Positions 24,870 through 33,855 of a DNA stretch of 64,000 bases are shown here, piece after piece (the first letter of the stretch is position 1; every line of letters starts with the position of its first letter). Source of the stretch: CAYUET01 sp964443875 (lineage in GTDB: Bacteria; Auribacterota; JAFGBW01). The notes under the pieces are model-generated. The model saw only the letters and a list, made by a program, of their open reading frames with translations. It searched no databases and was not told the origin of the DNA. The stretch is from assembly GCA_964443875.1 (NCBI GenBank), contig CAYUET010000004.1, forward strand, positions 77,122 to 141,121, read 5' to 3'. Made by a program: the position numbers and the translations under genes.

Positions 24870-26279
24870 CTACAGCCTTTCTGTCAGCATCTGCAAGGTG
24901 CTTTCCGTCCGGTCCAGAAAATGCTTTATTTCCCGGGTGAAAAAGGAATGGAGCAGAAAGGCCGGGATGGCGACATAGAGCCCATATTCTGTGGTGATCA
25001 GGGCTTCTGAAATGCCTCCGGAAAGAAGATTGACCCGGCCTGTCCCGAAGATGCCGATGATGTCGAACGTGTGGATCATCCCGGTCACTGTTCCTAAAAG
25101 ACCTAAAAGCGGGGCTGTGGAGGCCGAGAGGGAGAAGATTTTCAGTCCCTTTTCAAGCCCAGGAATTTCAATAAAGAGAAGAGTATCAATGGTGTTTTTA
25201 ATCTGGTCCTTTGAAAAATTCTTTGCGAAATAAATTTCTTTAAGAAGCGTTTGAAGAGGAAAGGGGATTCTGTTTAACACTCTGTTCAGATTTTCAATAT
25301 CTTTTGACTGATAAAGGTAAAGAGTCCGGTCAATAACTTCGCTGGGAAAGGGAGAAAGATTTTTCAAGGAGCAGTATTTCCATAAGGCTGTCAAAAGACA
25401 GAGAACGCCCAGGGATAAGATCGGAATCATGACAATGCCTCCGGCTTTAAGGTACTCCATAAAGGGTTTTTTAAGCTGCCTGATTTTTTTTGCAGAACCC
25501 AGGGTCATATCCAGAGGAACTGAAAGCGGCTCTCCCTTTAAGAAAGAGGGAATTGTTTTTGGAGAGAGTTCCTTCTCAAGCAGAATATGGCGGATACCCG
25601 AAGAGGGATCGACCGGGGCCAGAAAAGAATGGGCTGAATCAAGAAAGAGGGCGTAAGGCCCCCACTGATAAAAATTCCCTTCATAAACAGTTCCATGGGA
25701 ATCCGCGGCTTTTCCGGACAGGATGGAAATTCCTGACTTTTCAAGCAGAAAGGAATGTGTCAGGGTAAAGAGCTCATTTATTGTTTTTGAGGTTTTTGCA
25801 CTCCAGGCAGGAGATAAAGAGAAGGCTGTTCTGATTTTTTCAAGGGAAGGACCATAAACAGGTTTTTCAGCCAAAGTAAGGGATTCCAGGGTTTTTGAAA
25901 TGAAGGTTTCCACAACCGTTTTTAACTCCGTGATTTTTTTTTCATGAACAGATAAGCGCGATTGCAGATCCCCGGATTCGAGGCTCGAATTATTCTGAAG
26001 AGTCTTAAGCCGGCTGAAACGGTTTTTCAGTTCATTGATTTCTTCTTCAAGAATCCTGTTTTTTTCAACCAGGGGAAGCCTTTCTTTCTGAATTTTTTCC
26101 TGAAGGAGGGCATAACGTTCTGTTTCTTCTTTGAGTTTTGTTTCTGCTGTTTTTAAGGCTCTCGCAGAATCAAAGGATTCGCTGCATCCTTCTGTTATGA
26201 GCAGGTACAGAAAGAACCATAAAAAAAGAGGAAAGAAGAAAAACAGGATTTTGCCCCAGAGAGGTTTCTGTGTGTACAT
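24870..26279 (-). CDS. ttpC: TtpC-like MotA/TolQ/ExbB protein with periplasmic coiled coil
   Basis: TtpC is an extra ExbB-like subunit required by TonB2 systems. The 469-residue protein has an N-terminal membrane helix (about residues 10-29). A long coiled coil follows (residues 35-130), then a periplasmic domain, a second helix near residue 280 (VMIPILSLGVLCLLTALW) and a C-terminal TolQ/ExbB domain with STAPLLGLLGTVTGMIHTFD. Its place between DUF3450 and exbB matches the known gene order. The coiled coil may reach across the periplasm with its DUF3450 partner. Confidence 0.88.
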   Translation of the reverse strand: MYTQKPLWGKILFFFFPLFLWFFLYLLITEGCSESFDSARALKTAETKLKEETERYALLQEKIQKERLPLVEKNRILEEEINELKNRFSRLKTLQNNSSLESGDLQSRLSVHEKKITELKTVVETFISKTLESLTLAEKPVYGPSLEKIRTAFSLSPAWSAKTSKTINELFTLTHSFLLEKSGISILSGKAADSHGTVYEGNFYQWGPYALFLDSAHSFLAPVDPSSGIRHILLEKELSPKTIPSFLKGEPLSVPLDMTLGSAKKIRQLKKPFMEYLKAGGIVMIPILSLGVLCLLTALWKYCSLKNLSPFPSEVIDRTLYLYQSKDIENLNRVLNRIPFPLQTLLKEIYFAKNFSKDQIKNTIDTLLFIEIPGLEKGLKIFSLSASTAPLLGLLGTVTGMIHTFDIIGIFGTGRVNLLSGGISEALITTEYGLYVAIPAFLLHSFFTREIKHFLDRTESTLQMLTERL

Positions 26280-26282
26280 GGG

Positions 26283-27023
26283 TTATTCCTTTATGGAAAG
26301 GGGCAGGGATACATACTCTGCCGTTAAAAGATTCTTCTGAATATTAATGGCTTTACGGATCAGAGGGGCGCCGGAATTTTGTTCGGTCCATCTCCATTTG
26401 TGCTGAATCAGCTCCCCGAAACCTGCCTCCTGGTCATCCGGAGAAATGTAAAAGGCGCGGCTGAGGCCGAGATACAGGACTTCGAATTCTTTGGGCCGTA
26501 AGGCGTTGGGTGAAAAGGTTTCATGAGAAACGTGAACCTGATTATGAAACTCCTGGAGTTTTTGAAAGGTTTTCAAAAGTTTTGAAATCCGGTCAACAGA
26601 AGCAGAAGAACTTTCGGGCTGAGCACACTCGTCCTGAGAAAGGATTTCTTTATGAAAGAGAGGGAGAGACGCCAGCAGAGGGCTGAGGTTCCCTTCGGCC
26701 TTTTCTATCACAGGAATAAGTTCACCGGAGAAAGATTCCATGGCGGAAATCCTTGAGTGCAGTTCCTCAAGTTTCCGAGTATCCCGGCTTGAGGCCGTTT
26801 CAAGAAGCTCTGATTCGTGTACAAGAAAGGCCTTTTCACGCTCAAGCAGATCCTGTTCGTCCATCAGAATTTTTTTATCCGTTTCCCATTCTGCAGCGGT
26901 GCGTGCTCTTTCGATTTTCAGGTCCACACATTTTGAGACCAGGCCCTCAAGAGTTTGAAAATCAGTGTCAGAGGCATGACTGACAGAGGTAATCAGGAGG
27001 AACAGGATCAGATATTTTTTCAT
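26283..27023 (-). CDS. DUF3450 family periplasmic protein
   Basis: DUF3450 proteins are periplasmic coiled-coil proteins encoded directly upstream of ttpC. The sequence has a signal peptide (YLILFLLITSVSHA), a coiled coil at about residues 30-110 and the family's C-terminal feature FEVLYLGLSRAFYISPDDQEAGF. I chose the ATG at 27023, which has GGA eight bases upstream. An ATG at 27038 would add five residues. It is the first gene of the six-gene TonB operon; the 130-base gap upstream shows no strong promoter. Confidence 0.85.
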   Translation of the reverse strand: MKKYLILFLLITSVSHASDTDFQTLEGLVSKCVDLKIERARTAAEWETDKKILMDEQDLLEREKAFLVHESELLETASSRDTRKLEELHSRISAMESFSGELIPVIEKAEGNLSPLLASLPLFHKEILSQDECAQPESSSASVDRISKLLKTFQKLQEFHNQVHVSHETFSPNALRPKEFEVLYLGLSRAFYISPDDQEAGFGELIQHKWRWTEQNSGAPLIRKAINIQKNLLTAEYVSLPLSIKE

Positions 27024-27154
27024 TAGTATTCCATTCATTTTTCAGGTTTGAATGGATAAACCCTATCATGAAAATATCCGGGGAGAGTTTAAAAAGCGGG
27101 TGAAATGTCAGAATTACCCTCTGAATTGCAGAAAGCGGAATTTTAACAGAGGGG

Positions 27155-27922
27155 TTACTGCTCAAGCCATTGTTTAAAGGCGTTTACCTTTTCCCTGCTT
27201 ACAATGACATCCTCGGAAAAGGAAGGTTCTGTATCAATGAGCAGACGGCTGTTGAAATAGGGGTGGATGGTTTTGATGGCCTTATGGGAAAGAAACATCT
27301 GGCGGTTGATCCGGAAAAAAAGTGCCGGATCGAGCATTTCTTCGAGCTGATTCAGGGTATATTCCATCAGGAATTTTTTTCCCTCCCGGGTGGTAAGGAA
27401 TAAAAGCTGGTCTTCAATGAAAAAATACATGATTTCCTCAGCCTTTACGGTCAGAAGGGTCTGTCTGTTTTTAATCAGAAAACGTGATCTGTAGCGGGTT
27501 TTTGGGGAGGGCTGAAGGTGCTGGATAAGGGCAGAGAGGTCCAGCTTTTCGAGGCCGGAAGAATGGTTTTTAAGGCGAAGAAATTTTTCTATGCTTTTTT
27601 GAAGCTTGGGGGCTTCGATGGGCTTCAGAAGGTAATCAATGCTGTTGAGTTTGAAGGCCTCAATGGCATATTCGTCATAGGCTGTGACAAAAATAATGTA
27701 GCTCTGAATGTCAAATTTTTTGAAGATGGAAAAACTCAGGCCGTCAGCAAGCTGGATATCTGCAAGAATAAGATCGGGCTGGGGATAATCCTTAAACCAT
27801 TCAATGCCCTCTTCCACGGAAGCAAGGATTCCATCGATAACGGCCTCAGGAAGGATTTTTATAATCATATTTTTCAGACGTTCTGCCGCCAGGGCTTCAT
27901 CTTCGATGATCAGGATTTTCAT
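27155..27922 (-). CDS. LytTR-family response regulator
   Basis: The 255-residue protein has a receiver domain with the phospho-acceptor Asp near residue 55 in LILADIQLADGLSF, and the conserved Thr and Lys in FVTAYDEYAIEAF and DYLLKPIEAP. A C-terminal LytTR DNA-binding domain (about residues 150-252) includes FFRINRQMFLSHKAI. The gene overlaps the end of the histidine-kinase gene by 26 bases, so the two are translationally coupled. It lies just upstream of the TtpC operon on the same strand and probably regulates this uptake locus. Confidence 0.92.
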   Translation of the reverse strand: MKILIIEDEALAAERLKNMIIKILPEAVIDGILASVEEGIEWFKDYPQPDLILADIQLADGLSFSIFKKFDIQSYIIFVTAYDEYAIEAFKLNSIDYLLKPIEAPKLQKSIEKFLRLKNHSSGLEKLDLSALIQHLQPSPKTRYRSRFLIKNRQTLLTVKAEEIMYFFIEDQLLFLTTREGKKFLMEYTLNQLEEMLDPALFFRINRQMFLSHKAIKTIHPYFNSRLLIDTEPSFSEDVIVSREKVNAFKQWLEQ

Positions 27923-29747
27923 AATCTCGCTTATTTCCTTCTATCAGAGGGAGTGTTGCTGAATAGTGTTTATTATTTTTTTCAATCAGAACCGGAAAAT
28001 CTGTGAAAAATTGATATCTTTTTTTGATATTGTCAAGACCTATGCCCGTAGAAGGGGCGGAAGGTTCTTTTTTCTGAAGGGTATTCTTCACGCAGAGTCC
28101 TTTTTCAGATCCTTCAATCCTGAGGGTGAGTGGATATTTGGAAGAGATAACATTATGTTTCACCGCATTTTCGATCAGGATCTGAAGACTTAAAGGCGGA
28201 AGGAGACGGGGAAGAAGAGTATCCGGAATATTTAATTCAATTTTCAGATTGTCCCCGAAGCGTTTGGAAAGGATGTAAAGATAGGATCTGACGAATTCCA
28301 TTTCCTCCTCCAGGGAAACCAGTTCATTCATGCGGCTTTGAAGCACGTAACGATACATTCTGGACAGGGATTGGACGAATTTAGAAGCATTTTTACTTTT
28401 TGTTTCAATAAGGCTTGTAAGTGTATTGAAGGTATTGAAAAGAAAATGGGGGTTGACCTGATTTTTGAGGACTTCGAGCTCTGCCTCAATATTGGCCCTT
28501 TCCAGTCTTAAGATTTCATTTTTATTTTTTTCAATTTCCATAAGGGAGTCATGTATTTTTTGTTGAGTAAAACTGTAATGCTCAATCACGATATAGCTTA
28601 AGGCAACGGTGAATAAAAGGGCCGCCATGCCGAAGAGATCAATTTCAGAAAAGTTCTCAAGTATCTCCTGCTGAAGCAAGATCTGATGCAGAATCATCAG
28701 GATGAAAAAGGAAATAAAACCGAGGAATATCATTCGTATTTTGGGATTGAGGGGAGACCTGGTTTTGAAAATTACACTCCAGCAGATAAGAGTGCTGATC
28801 AGCAGAAAAAAAATGATCAGGTGGCCGGCATTGAGAAAGTAACGCTGTTCCATAAAAAGGATTAAAAAGGAAAACACAACCACCAGATGGGCCTGCCAGA
28901 GTCTGCGAATGACCTTGTGAGACTCCGTAAAGAAAATATTTTCAACGAATTTGAAAAGAAAAGCCGGAACAAGAAGAAATGAGATATTATCCATGTAATA
29001 AAACATCTGGGGTGTGATGTTTGAAAAAGAAAGGATAAAGGGATCGCAGGAATATTTGATGCCGAGGCTTAAGGAAAACAGCCCGAAGGAAAGGAAGGCC
29101 CTGTACTTTCGTCTTTGGGAAAAATAGACAAAGAGGGAAGCAAGGCTTAAAAAGAGGAATAGACTTGCCGTGGCGATTTCCTGAAAACGGGAATAGAAAT
29201 CTTTTGTCTGGTCATGACAGGCAAAGGTCATCAGTTCTTTCATTTCTCCATAATAGAGATGATAGATTTCCCCCAGATTCAAGGGGTTCCTATAGCGGAT
29301 CTTAAAAAGGAGATCAAAGGAGGGGGCTTTCATTTCCATTTCAGGCAAAGGAAGAATAAGATGGGTATAAGGGTTTCCAGAGGTCTCTTTCTGATAGATT
29401 TTCCGGTTGTTGCAGAAGAGTGCCAGATCCGGCACATAAATTTTTAAACAGAGACAGGGGGCCCTGAATTGCCCGGAAGGAACTTTAAGCCTGAGATAAA
29501 GGGTATCTGCGCTTTTAAGTTTATGAAAAGTAAATTCTTCAAAGGGCGTCCAGTTTTCCTTTGAAAGCGTGTCGATGGGGATATCTTCAGGACCCACAAG
29601 AAAGTCGGATTCCTCAATATTTAAAAGATAAGAGTCTGGGGCGGCCTCTGTCCCTGACGGATAAACGGAAAAGGAGAAAAGCAGGAGGATAACCTGAGTG
29701 AGGAAAAAAAAGAGATGACGTTTGATCGGCATTAAATGACAATTCAT
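27897..29747 (-). CDS. Sensor histidine kinase, LytS/YehU type with 7TM sensor
   Basis: The 616-residue protein has a signal peptide and an extracytoplasmic beta-rich domain (about residues 30-190), as in 7TMR-DISM sensors. Seven membrane helices follow (about residues 190-395), then a His-kinase domain with NPHFLFNTFNTLTSLIET, N-box ENAVKHN and G-box STGIGLDNI. It would sense an external ligand, possibly a carbohydrate or other small molecule, and phosphorylate the LytTR partner. An ATG at 29732 is an alternative start. It points away from the beta-barrel, receptor and PDZ genes across a short regulatory gap. Confidence 0.9.
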   Translation of the reverse strand: MNCHLMPIKRHLFFFLTQVILLLFSFSVYPSGTEAAPDSYLLNIEESDFLVGPEDIPIDTLSKENWTPFEEFTFHKLKSADTLYLRLKVPSGQFRAPCLCLKIYVPDLALFCNNRKIYQKETSGNPYTHLILPLPEMEMKAPSFDLLFKIRYRNPLNLGEIYHLYYGEMKELMTFACHDQTKDFYSRFQEIATASLFLFLSLASLFVYFSQRRKYRAFLSFGLFSLSLGIKYSCDPFILSFSNITPQMFYYMDNISFLLVPAFLFKFVENIFFTESHKVIRRLWQAHLVVVFSFLILFMEQRYFLNAGHLIIFFLLISTLICWSVIFKTRSPLNPKIRMIFLGFISFFILMILHQILLQQEILENFSEIDLFGMAALLFTVALSYIVIEHYSFTQQKIHDSLMEIEKNKNEILRLERANIEAELEVLKNQVNPHFLFNTFNTLTSLIETKSKNASKFVQSLSRMYRYVLQSRMNELVSLEEEMEFVRSYLYILSKRFGDNLKIELNIPDTLLPRLLPPLSLQILIENAVKHNVISSKYPLTLRIEGSEKGLCVKNTLQKKEPSAPSTGIGLDNIKKRYQFFTDFPVLIEKNNKHYSATLPLIEGNKRDYENPDHRR

Positions 29748-29756
29748 GGTTTATAT

Positions 29757-29809
29757 TTTACAGATAAACTGTTTTACACTTATAATGATCATTTCCCCAT
29801 GATAATGTA
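29757..29809 (+). promoter_or_regulatory. Promoter with overlapping Fur-box-like palindrome
   Basis: TTTACA (29757-29762) and TATAAT (29781-29786) are 18 bases apart, a good promoter for the + genes that follow. Overlapping and just downstream (29781-29809) lies ATAATGATCAT ... ATGATAATG, an imperfect palindrome that resembles NATWAT-type Fur boxes. It could allow iron repression of the uptake genes. Binding of the LytTR regulator to this gap is also possible. Confidence 0.5.
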
Positions 29810-29846
29810 AGTTGAAGGTTCGATAAATCTTTTTTTGGGAGTAAGT

Positions 29847-30812
29847 ATGATAAAAAATTTTTTCATTATTTTTACAGGCCTTCTTTCCGCGGCCTTTGCC
29901 GCAGCGGATAAAGATCCTGAATTTCAGCAGTGGAGCAGACTCTGGGGCAAGGTGGAATGCGGCTTTGTCTTTAAAAGCGTTTCAAGCAATCTGTGCAATG
30001 TCAATGACCGGAATGAAAAAATTCAAAATCTGGAGGATTCCCCTTATTCCGTCGAGTCCCTGGAAGGGCCGGTCATGGTCGAACTGAATTATCTGCTTAA
30101 GGAGGACCTCCTCTTTTATTTGGGGACCCCCTTTCTGGATGATGACAGGGATGGTCTGACCGCCGGGCTCGGTAAAACCTTTGAGGATGAAAGCTATCTG
30201 GATTTTTCAGTATTTGCCAACTCCTATGATGTCTGGAAGGACCCCTATGTTACCGGAAGAGACAGGAAGGACACCTTCGTTTGTGATTTCGGAACAACTC
30301 TGGACTATTCCCGCATTTTAAATACCGGCCTTAATCTGACGTATAAACTCCGCAGAAAAGAAGTGGGTAAAGACCTTATCGGCGACAGCGTAAGAACTCT
30401 GGCCCGTTCCGGGAATGTTCACGAAGGTTCTTTTAAATATGATTTTGTCCTGAATGAGAAAAGTGATTTGATTGCCGGGGCGACTCTCCTTAAAGGCGAT
30501 ATGAAGGGGGAGGCGGAGTCCTATGATGGTTTTTCCTATGATGTTTCCTTCAGTTACGATGAGGAGAAGTATTCTCTTTACTCCACCTTTTTTTATGCCG
30601 AGAACCGTTATGATGCCCTTCACCCTATATTCGGAGAAACCCGTGAGGACAGGGGGGTCGGATTTGCCTTTATTTATACCCGGAACAATCTTTTCGGCAA
30701 TCCCCGGCTTTATGCAAGGCTTGGTTTTGGTTTTGAGGAGGATAACTCCAACATTGATTATTATGATGCCGATGCCTTTTTGGCAGGGTCAACCCTTGGT
30801 TTTCATTTTTAA
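29847..30812 (+). CDS. Outer-membrane beta-barrel protein, DUF2860-like
   Basis: The 321-residue protein has a signal peptide (MIKNFFIIFTGLLSAAFAAA) and a run of alternating polar and hydrophobic beta strands, ending in GSTLGFHF with a C-terminal Phe as in outer-membrane barrels. Strand repeats rich in Tyr, Asp and Phe resemble the DUF2860 family. I chose the ATG at 29847, preceded by GGGAG; an upstream TTG would add four residues. Its place beside a TonB receptor suggests a role in the same uptake process. The substrate is unknown. Confidence 0.7.
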   Translation: MIKNFFIIFTGLLSAAFAAADKDPEFQQWSRLWGKVECGFVFKSVSSNLCNVNDRNEKIQNLEDSPYSVESLEGPVMVELNYLLKEDLLFYLGTPFLDDDRDGLTAGLGKTFEDESYLDFSVFANSYDVWKDPYVTGRDRKDTFVCDFGTTLDYSRILNTGLNLTYKLRRKEVGKDLIGDSVRTLARSGNVHEGSFKYDFVLNEKSDLIAGATLLKGDMKGEAESYDGFSYDVSFSYDEEKYSLYSTFFYAENRYDALHPIFGETREDRGVGFAFIYTRNNLFGNPRLYARLGFGFEEDNSNIDYYDADAFLAGSTLGFHF

Positions 30813-30827
30813 GGAGAATCCGGGAGA

Positions 30828-31598
30828 ATGAAAACAACACACCTCCTGATTTTTTTCCTGGTTCTGCTGGAAGGGACCGGGTTTTGTGAGCCGCTTTCCG
30901 AGTCCTGTCAGATTGCCGGTTTTTTCCCCAGATCGCAGGTTTTCAGCCGCAACAGCAGGATGAAATTGAAGAATAAACGTCTTCTGGAAATAAAAAAGGC
31001 GGAAAAAAGAAAGCAGGAGAGACTTTACTGGCTTCAAAGAATTGAAGCTCTTGCAGAATTGATAAATGATGATTCCAAAAGCGGTCGGGATCAGATGCTT
31101 TTTATCCGTTGGAAACTGGGCAGGGAACTATCCTTATGCCCCTTTACCCATTGGGAACCGGATTTTATTTCTAAAATTTCCGGGATAATAAAAATCCCTG
31201 AGGATCTTCTTCGGAAATACATGGCCTTTTCTGACTCCTTTGAAAGGATTTCACCTTCCTTAGACTGGAAGACCTATGAGACTCTTTTGAAAATCAAGGA
31301 TAAGGAAGAACGCCTTTACTGTCATCATGCCGCACAGATTCATTCATGGAGTACACGGGACCTTCTGGAGTTCATTCAGAAAGAGAAATACAGGAGGCTG
31401 AATTTTCAGGAACGGAAAGAGGTCATGAAAAGTTTTATGGTTCTGATAGATCCGGAGCAGATGGCGGAGGAATTTATTAAAAGCAGTATAAAACAGACAA
31501 ACATCGCCGTCATGAAAAGAAACAGGAGACCTCACGGTTGTTTCAGAGTTCTATACATCGAAGCGGATTCCGATCCTCCCTTGAAATACTGGGTATAA
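30828..31598 (+). CDS. Exported protein with a DUF1016 N-terminal-like helical domain
   Basis: The 256-residue protein has a clear signal peptide (about residues 1-20, HLLIFFLVLLEGTGFCEP), a basic helix, then a helical region at about residues 65-185. This region resembles the N-terminal domain of DUF1016/YhcG proteins: FIRWKLGRELS, LDWKTYETLLKIKDKEERLY and SWSTRDLLEFIQKEKYRRL. In YhcG this domain precedes a PD-(D/E)XK nuclease, but no nuclease motif is seen here. Export would be unusual for a DNA-related domain. It sits between the barrel gene and the TonB receptor gene. The function is unknown. Confidence 0.6.
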   Translation: MKTTHLLIFFLVLLEGTGFCEPLSESCQIAGFFPRSQVFSRNSRMKLKNKRLLEIKKAEKRKQERLYWLQRIEALAELINDDSKSGRDQMLFIRWKLGRELSLCPFTHWEPDFISKISGIIKIPEDLLRKYMAFSDSFERISPSLDWKTYETLLKIKDKEERLYCHHAAQIHSWSTRDLLEFIQKEKYRRLNFQERKEVMKSFMVLIDPEQMAEEFIKSSIKQTNIAVMKRNRRPHGCFRVLYIEADSDPPLKYWV

Positions 31599-31684
31599 CC
31601 CTGCCCGCAGGCCTGCGGCATTATTATAAATGAATTTTGAACACAATAAAAGACAGGAGAACTCTGTCTGGATGAGGGTATAAA

Positions 31685-33784
31685 ATGAGTGGAGTCAAAC
31701 AAAAAGGAATCGTCGTATTTTTTCTTCTGTCTTTCATTGCCTCTGTTCATGGGGAAACAATTACAGAGCAGAAGCAGGAGATCTATTCCCTTGACGAAAT
31801 GGTAGTTGCCCCGGAAAAGGACGCGGGTCTTGAGACAAATTTTACAAGCTTTAAAATCAGCGGAGAAGGCCTGCAGAATATTCCTCAGAATTTTTTTGCT
31901 GATATTTCCACGGGACTCAGTTCTTTTCCGGGCATAGTCAAAATGGAAAAATTCAGCGGGGAGCTTTATGTGCGGGGCGGAAAACCCTATGAACTTCTGC
32001 ATGTCCTCAATGGCGTTCCGCTTTTCAACCCCTACAAATGGGGTGGAAGCCTGCTTCTTTACAACCAGGACATTGTGGATATTGCTGAACTTTACCCCGG
32101 AGGCTTCAGCGCCCGATATCCGCAGGCCGCTTCAGGAGTGCTGGAGGTGAATTATAAGGAGGGAAATAAGGAGAAATTCGAAGGGGAGTTCAAACTGGGA
32201 GCCGAAACCTCACTTCACTGGGAAGGCCCCCTGCTTAAGGGATCCTTTCTCCTGTCCTACAGAAGGAGCTTTTATGACCTTTTCATCAGCAAAGATTCCT
32301 CGAAAGGAGACAAGATGGAATATCCCTCCTTTGAGGACTTTTATTTCAGCACCACCCAGAAGATTACGGATACAGACACCTTAAGCTTCTGGATGTATGA
32401 TTCCACAGAGGGAATGAAGGTGGTCTTCAGGGATCTGGAAGACGATGATGAAGCCGAAGAAATGTGGACAGAGGATGATAAAATGGATTACTCCTCCCGC
32501 ACTTCCATTTTTACAGCGGACTGGAGGCATTTTTTTTCAGAGGAGTCTTATGTTAAAACAGTCTATTCCCGCAATATCAATAACCTTAAAAATGTCAGCC
32601 TGGACACCTGTCTAGTGGATGCGGAAATTTCCGAGGAGACTGAATTCGATACCCTTCTTCTTGAATACGGCCAGAAAATCGGGGAGCATCAGCTTCGCCT
32701 GGGAGGGGGAATGGTCCGTTTCGATACGAACGATTACGAAAGCAATATCCATGTTTATCTTCCTGATCCCTCAGAAACCCATATGGTTGAAAAAATCTTT
32801 ATTGAAGATTTATCGGACTTGAAAAAGGAAGGATATTACAAGGGCCGGATTGAGTATGTCTACCTGGAAGACAGGATGGATTTCGGACCGGTTTCCCTGG
32901 TTCCCGGGGTTAACTATGCCTATACGGATCTGGTGGAAAAAAACAGGGAGGCGGTTGACCCCAGGTTGACTCTGAGCTACAGCCTTGAAAGTGACACAAA
33001 GCTTAAATTATCAGCCGGACAGTACACCATGCATGGACTTTCCTATTATCACAGGGAGGACAGCCCGGAGCTCAAGCCTGAAAAGAGCATTCATTATATT
33101 GCGGGAGCCGAGAAGGAAATAAATGAAGACTATCGGATAAGGCTGGAGGGGTATTACAAAGACATGAAAGATCTCATTGTTTCGGATCCTGAAGATAAAA
33201 ACAGGGAGGAAAGCGGGGAATATGAATATATCTATGACAACCGCGGAAGCGGATTTTCAAAAGGGATTGAGCTTTTTCTTCAGAAAAAGAAAATAAAAGA
33301 ATCAAAAATTGACGGCTGGGTGAGCTACAGTTATTCTATCACAAAATACAACGACCATTCGGTTGAAAATCCTGAGGAATATTATCCGCTTCATGACCAG
33401 AGGCATACCTTAAGCCTTGTCGGGAATTATTACTTTATAAGAAATGACAGACATGAATTGTTTCTGAACGGCTTTCTTACCTATCACACCGGACGCTGGT
33501 ATGAGGATTTTGAGGTTGCGGAAATCGAGCTCAAAGACAAGACGATCTATGTGGAGAGAAACCTTAACCGCTATAAAAAGCTTCCGGATTATTATAATCT
33601 CGATCTCTCTCTGGAGTATGTGAAAAAATATAAAACCTGGGATCTGCATACTTTTTTTCAGATACTCAATGCCACGGATCATAAAAATCTTTCAGGCTAC
33701 TATGTCCCCACCTTCAGAAATAAAAAAGCTGAAAATACCGATATGGGAATGACTCCCACAGTCGGAATAAAAATTGGATTTTAA
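31685..33784 (+). CDS. TonB-dependent outer-membrane receptor
   Basis: The 699-residue protein has a signal peptide and a TonB box-like segment near EIYSLDEMVVAPEK. A plug domain spans about residues 55-155 (SSFPGIVKMEKFSGELYVRG, GFSARYPQAASGVLEV). A 22-strand-type barrel follows, ending MGMTPTVGIKIGF with the C-terminal Phe. Receptors of this kind import scarce ligands using energy from TonB. It is the natural partner of the TtpC-type cluster 5 kb away. The plug, with its VRGG and NGVPLFNP motifs, does not fix the ligand; the receptor is shorter than most siderophore receptors that carry signalling extensions. Confidence 0.9.
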   Translation: MSGVKQKGIVVFFLLSFIASVHGETITEQKQEIYSLDEMVVAPEKDAGLETNFTSFKISGEGLQNIPQNFFADISTGLSSFPGIVKMEKFSGELYVRGGKPYELLHVLNGVPLFNPYKWGGSLLLYNQDIVDIAELYPGGFSARYPQAASGVLEVNYKEGNKEKFEGEFKLGAETSLHWEGPLLKGSFLLSYRRSFYDLFISKDSSKGDKMEYPSFEDFYFSTTQKITDTDTLSFWMYDSTEGMKVVFRDLEDDDEAEEMWTEDDKMDYSSRTSIFTADWRHFFSEESYVKTVYSRNINNLKNVSLDTCLVDAEISEETEFDTLLLEYGQKIGEHQLRLGGGMVRFDTNDYESNIHVYLPDPSETHMVEKIFIEDLSDLKKEGYYKGRIEYVYLEDRMDFGPVSLVPGVNYAYTDLVEKNREAVDPRLTLSYSLESDTKLKLSAGQYTMHGLSYYHREDSPELKPEKSIHYIAGAEKEINEDYRIRLEGYYKDMKDLIVSDPEDKNREESGEYEYIYDNRGSGFSKGIELFLQKKKIKESKIDGWVSYSYSITKYNDHSVENPEEYYPLHDQRHTLSLVGNYYFIRNDRHELFLNGFLTYHTGRWYEDFEVAEIELKDKTIYVERNLNRYKKLPDYYNLDLSLEYVKKYKTWDLHTFFQILNATDHKNLSGYYVPTFRNKKAENTDMGMTPTVGIKIGF

Positions 33785-33802
33785 GAGTGAATTTTGAGGG
33801 TC

Positions 33803-33820
33803 AACAGAGGCTCTCTGTTT
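33803..33820 (+). terminator. Possible weak terminator after the TonB receptor
   Basis: AACAGAG and CTCTGTT form a seven-pair stem with a three-base loop, followed by only a short T run (TTTAATC). It may attenuate transcription before the PDZ gene rather than stop it. Confidence 0.3.
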
Positions 33821-33855
33821 AATCAATTTAGAAAAACTAATGGGAAGGAAATTTT

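Noticed and set aside
31604..31619. CCGCAGGCCTGCGG palindrome as a terminator after the DUF1016N-like gene
   Set aside because: The stem is strong but is followed by TTATTATA rather than a T-run, and the next gene is probably in the same operon.
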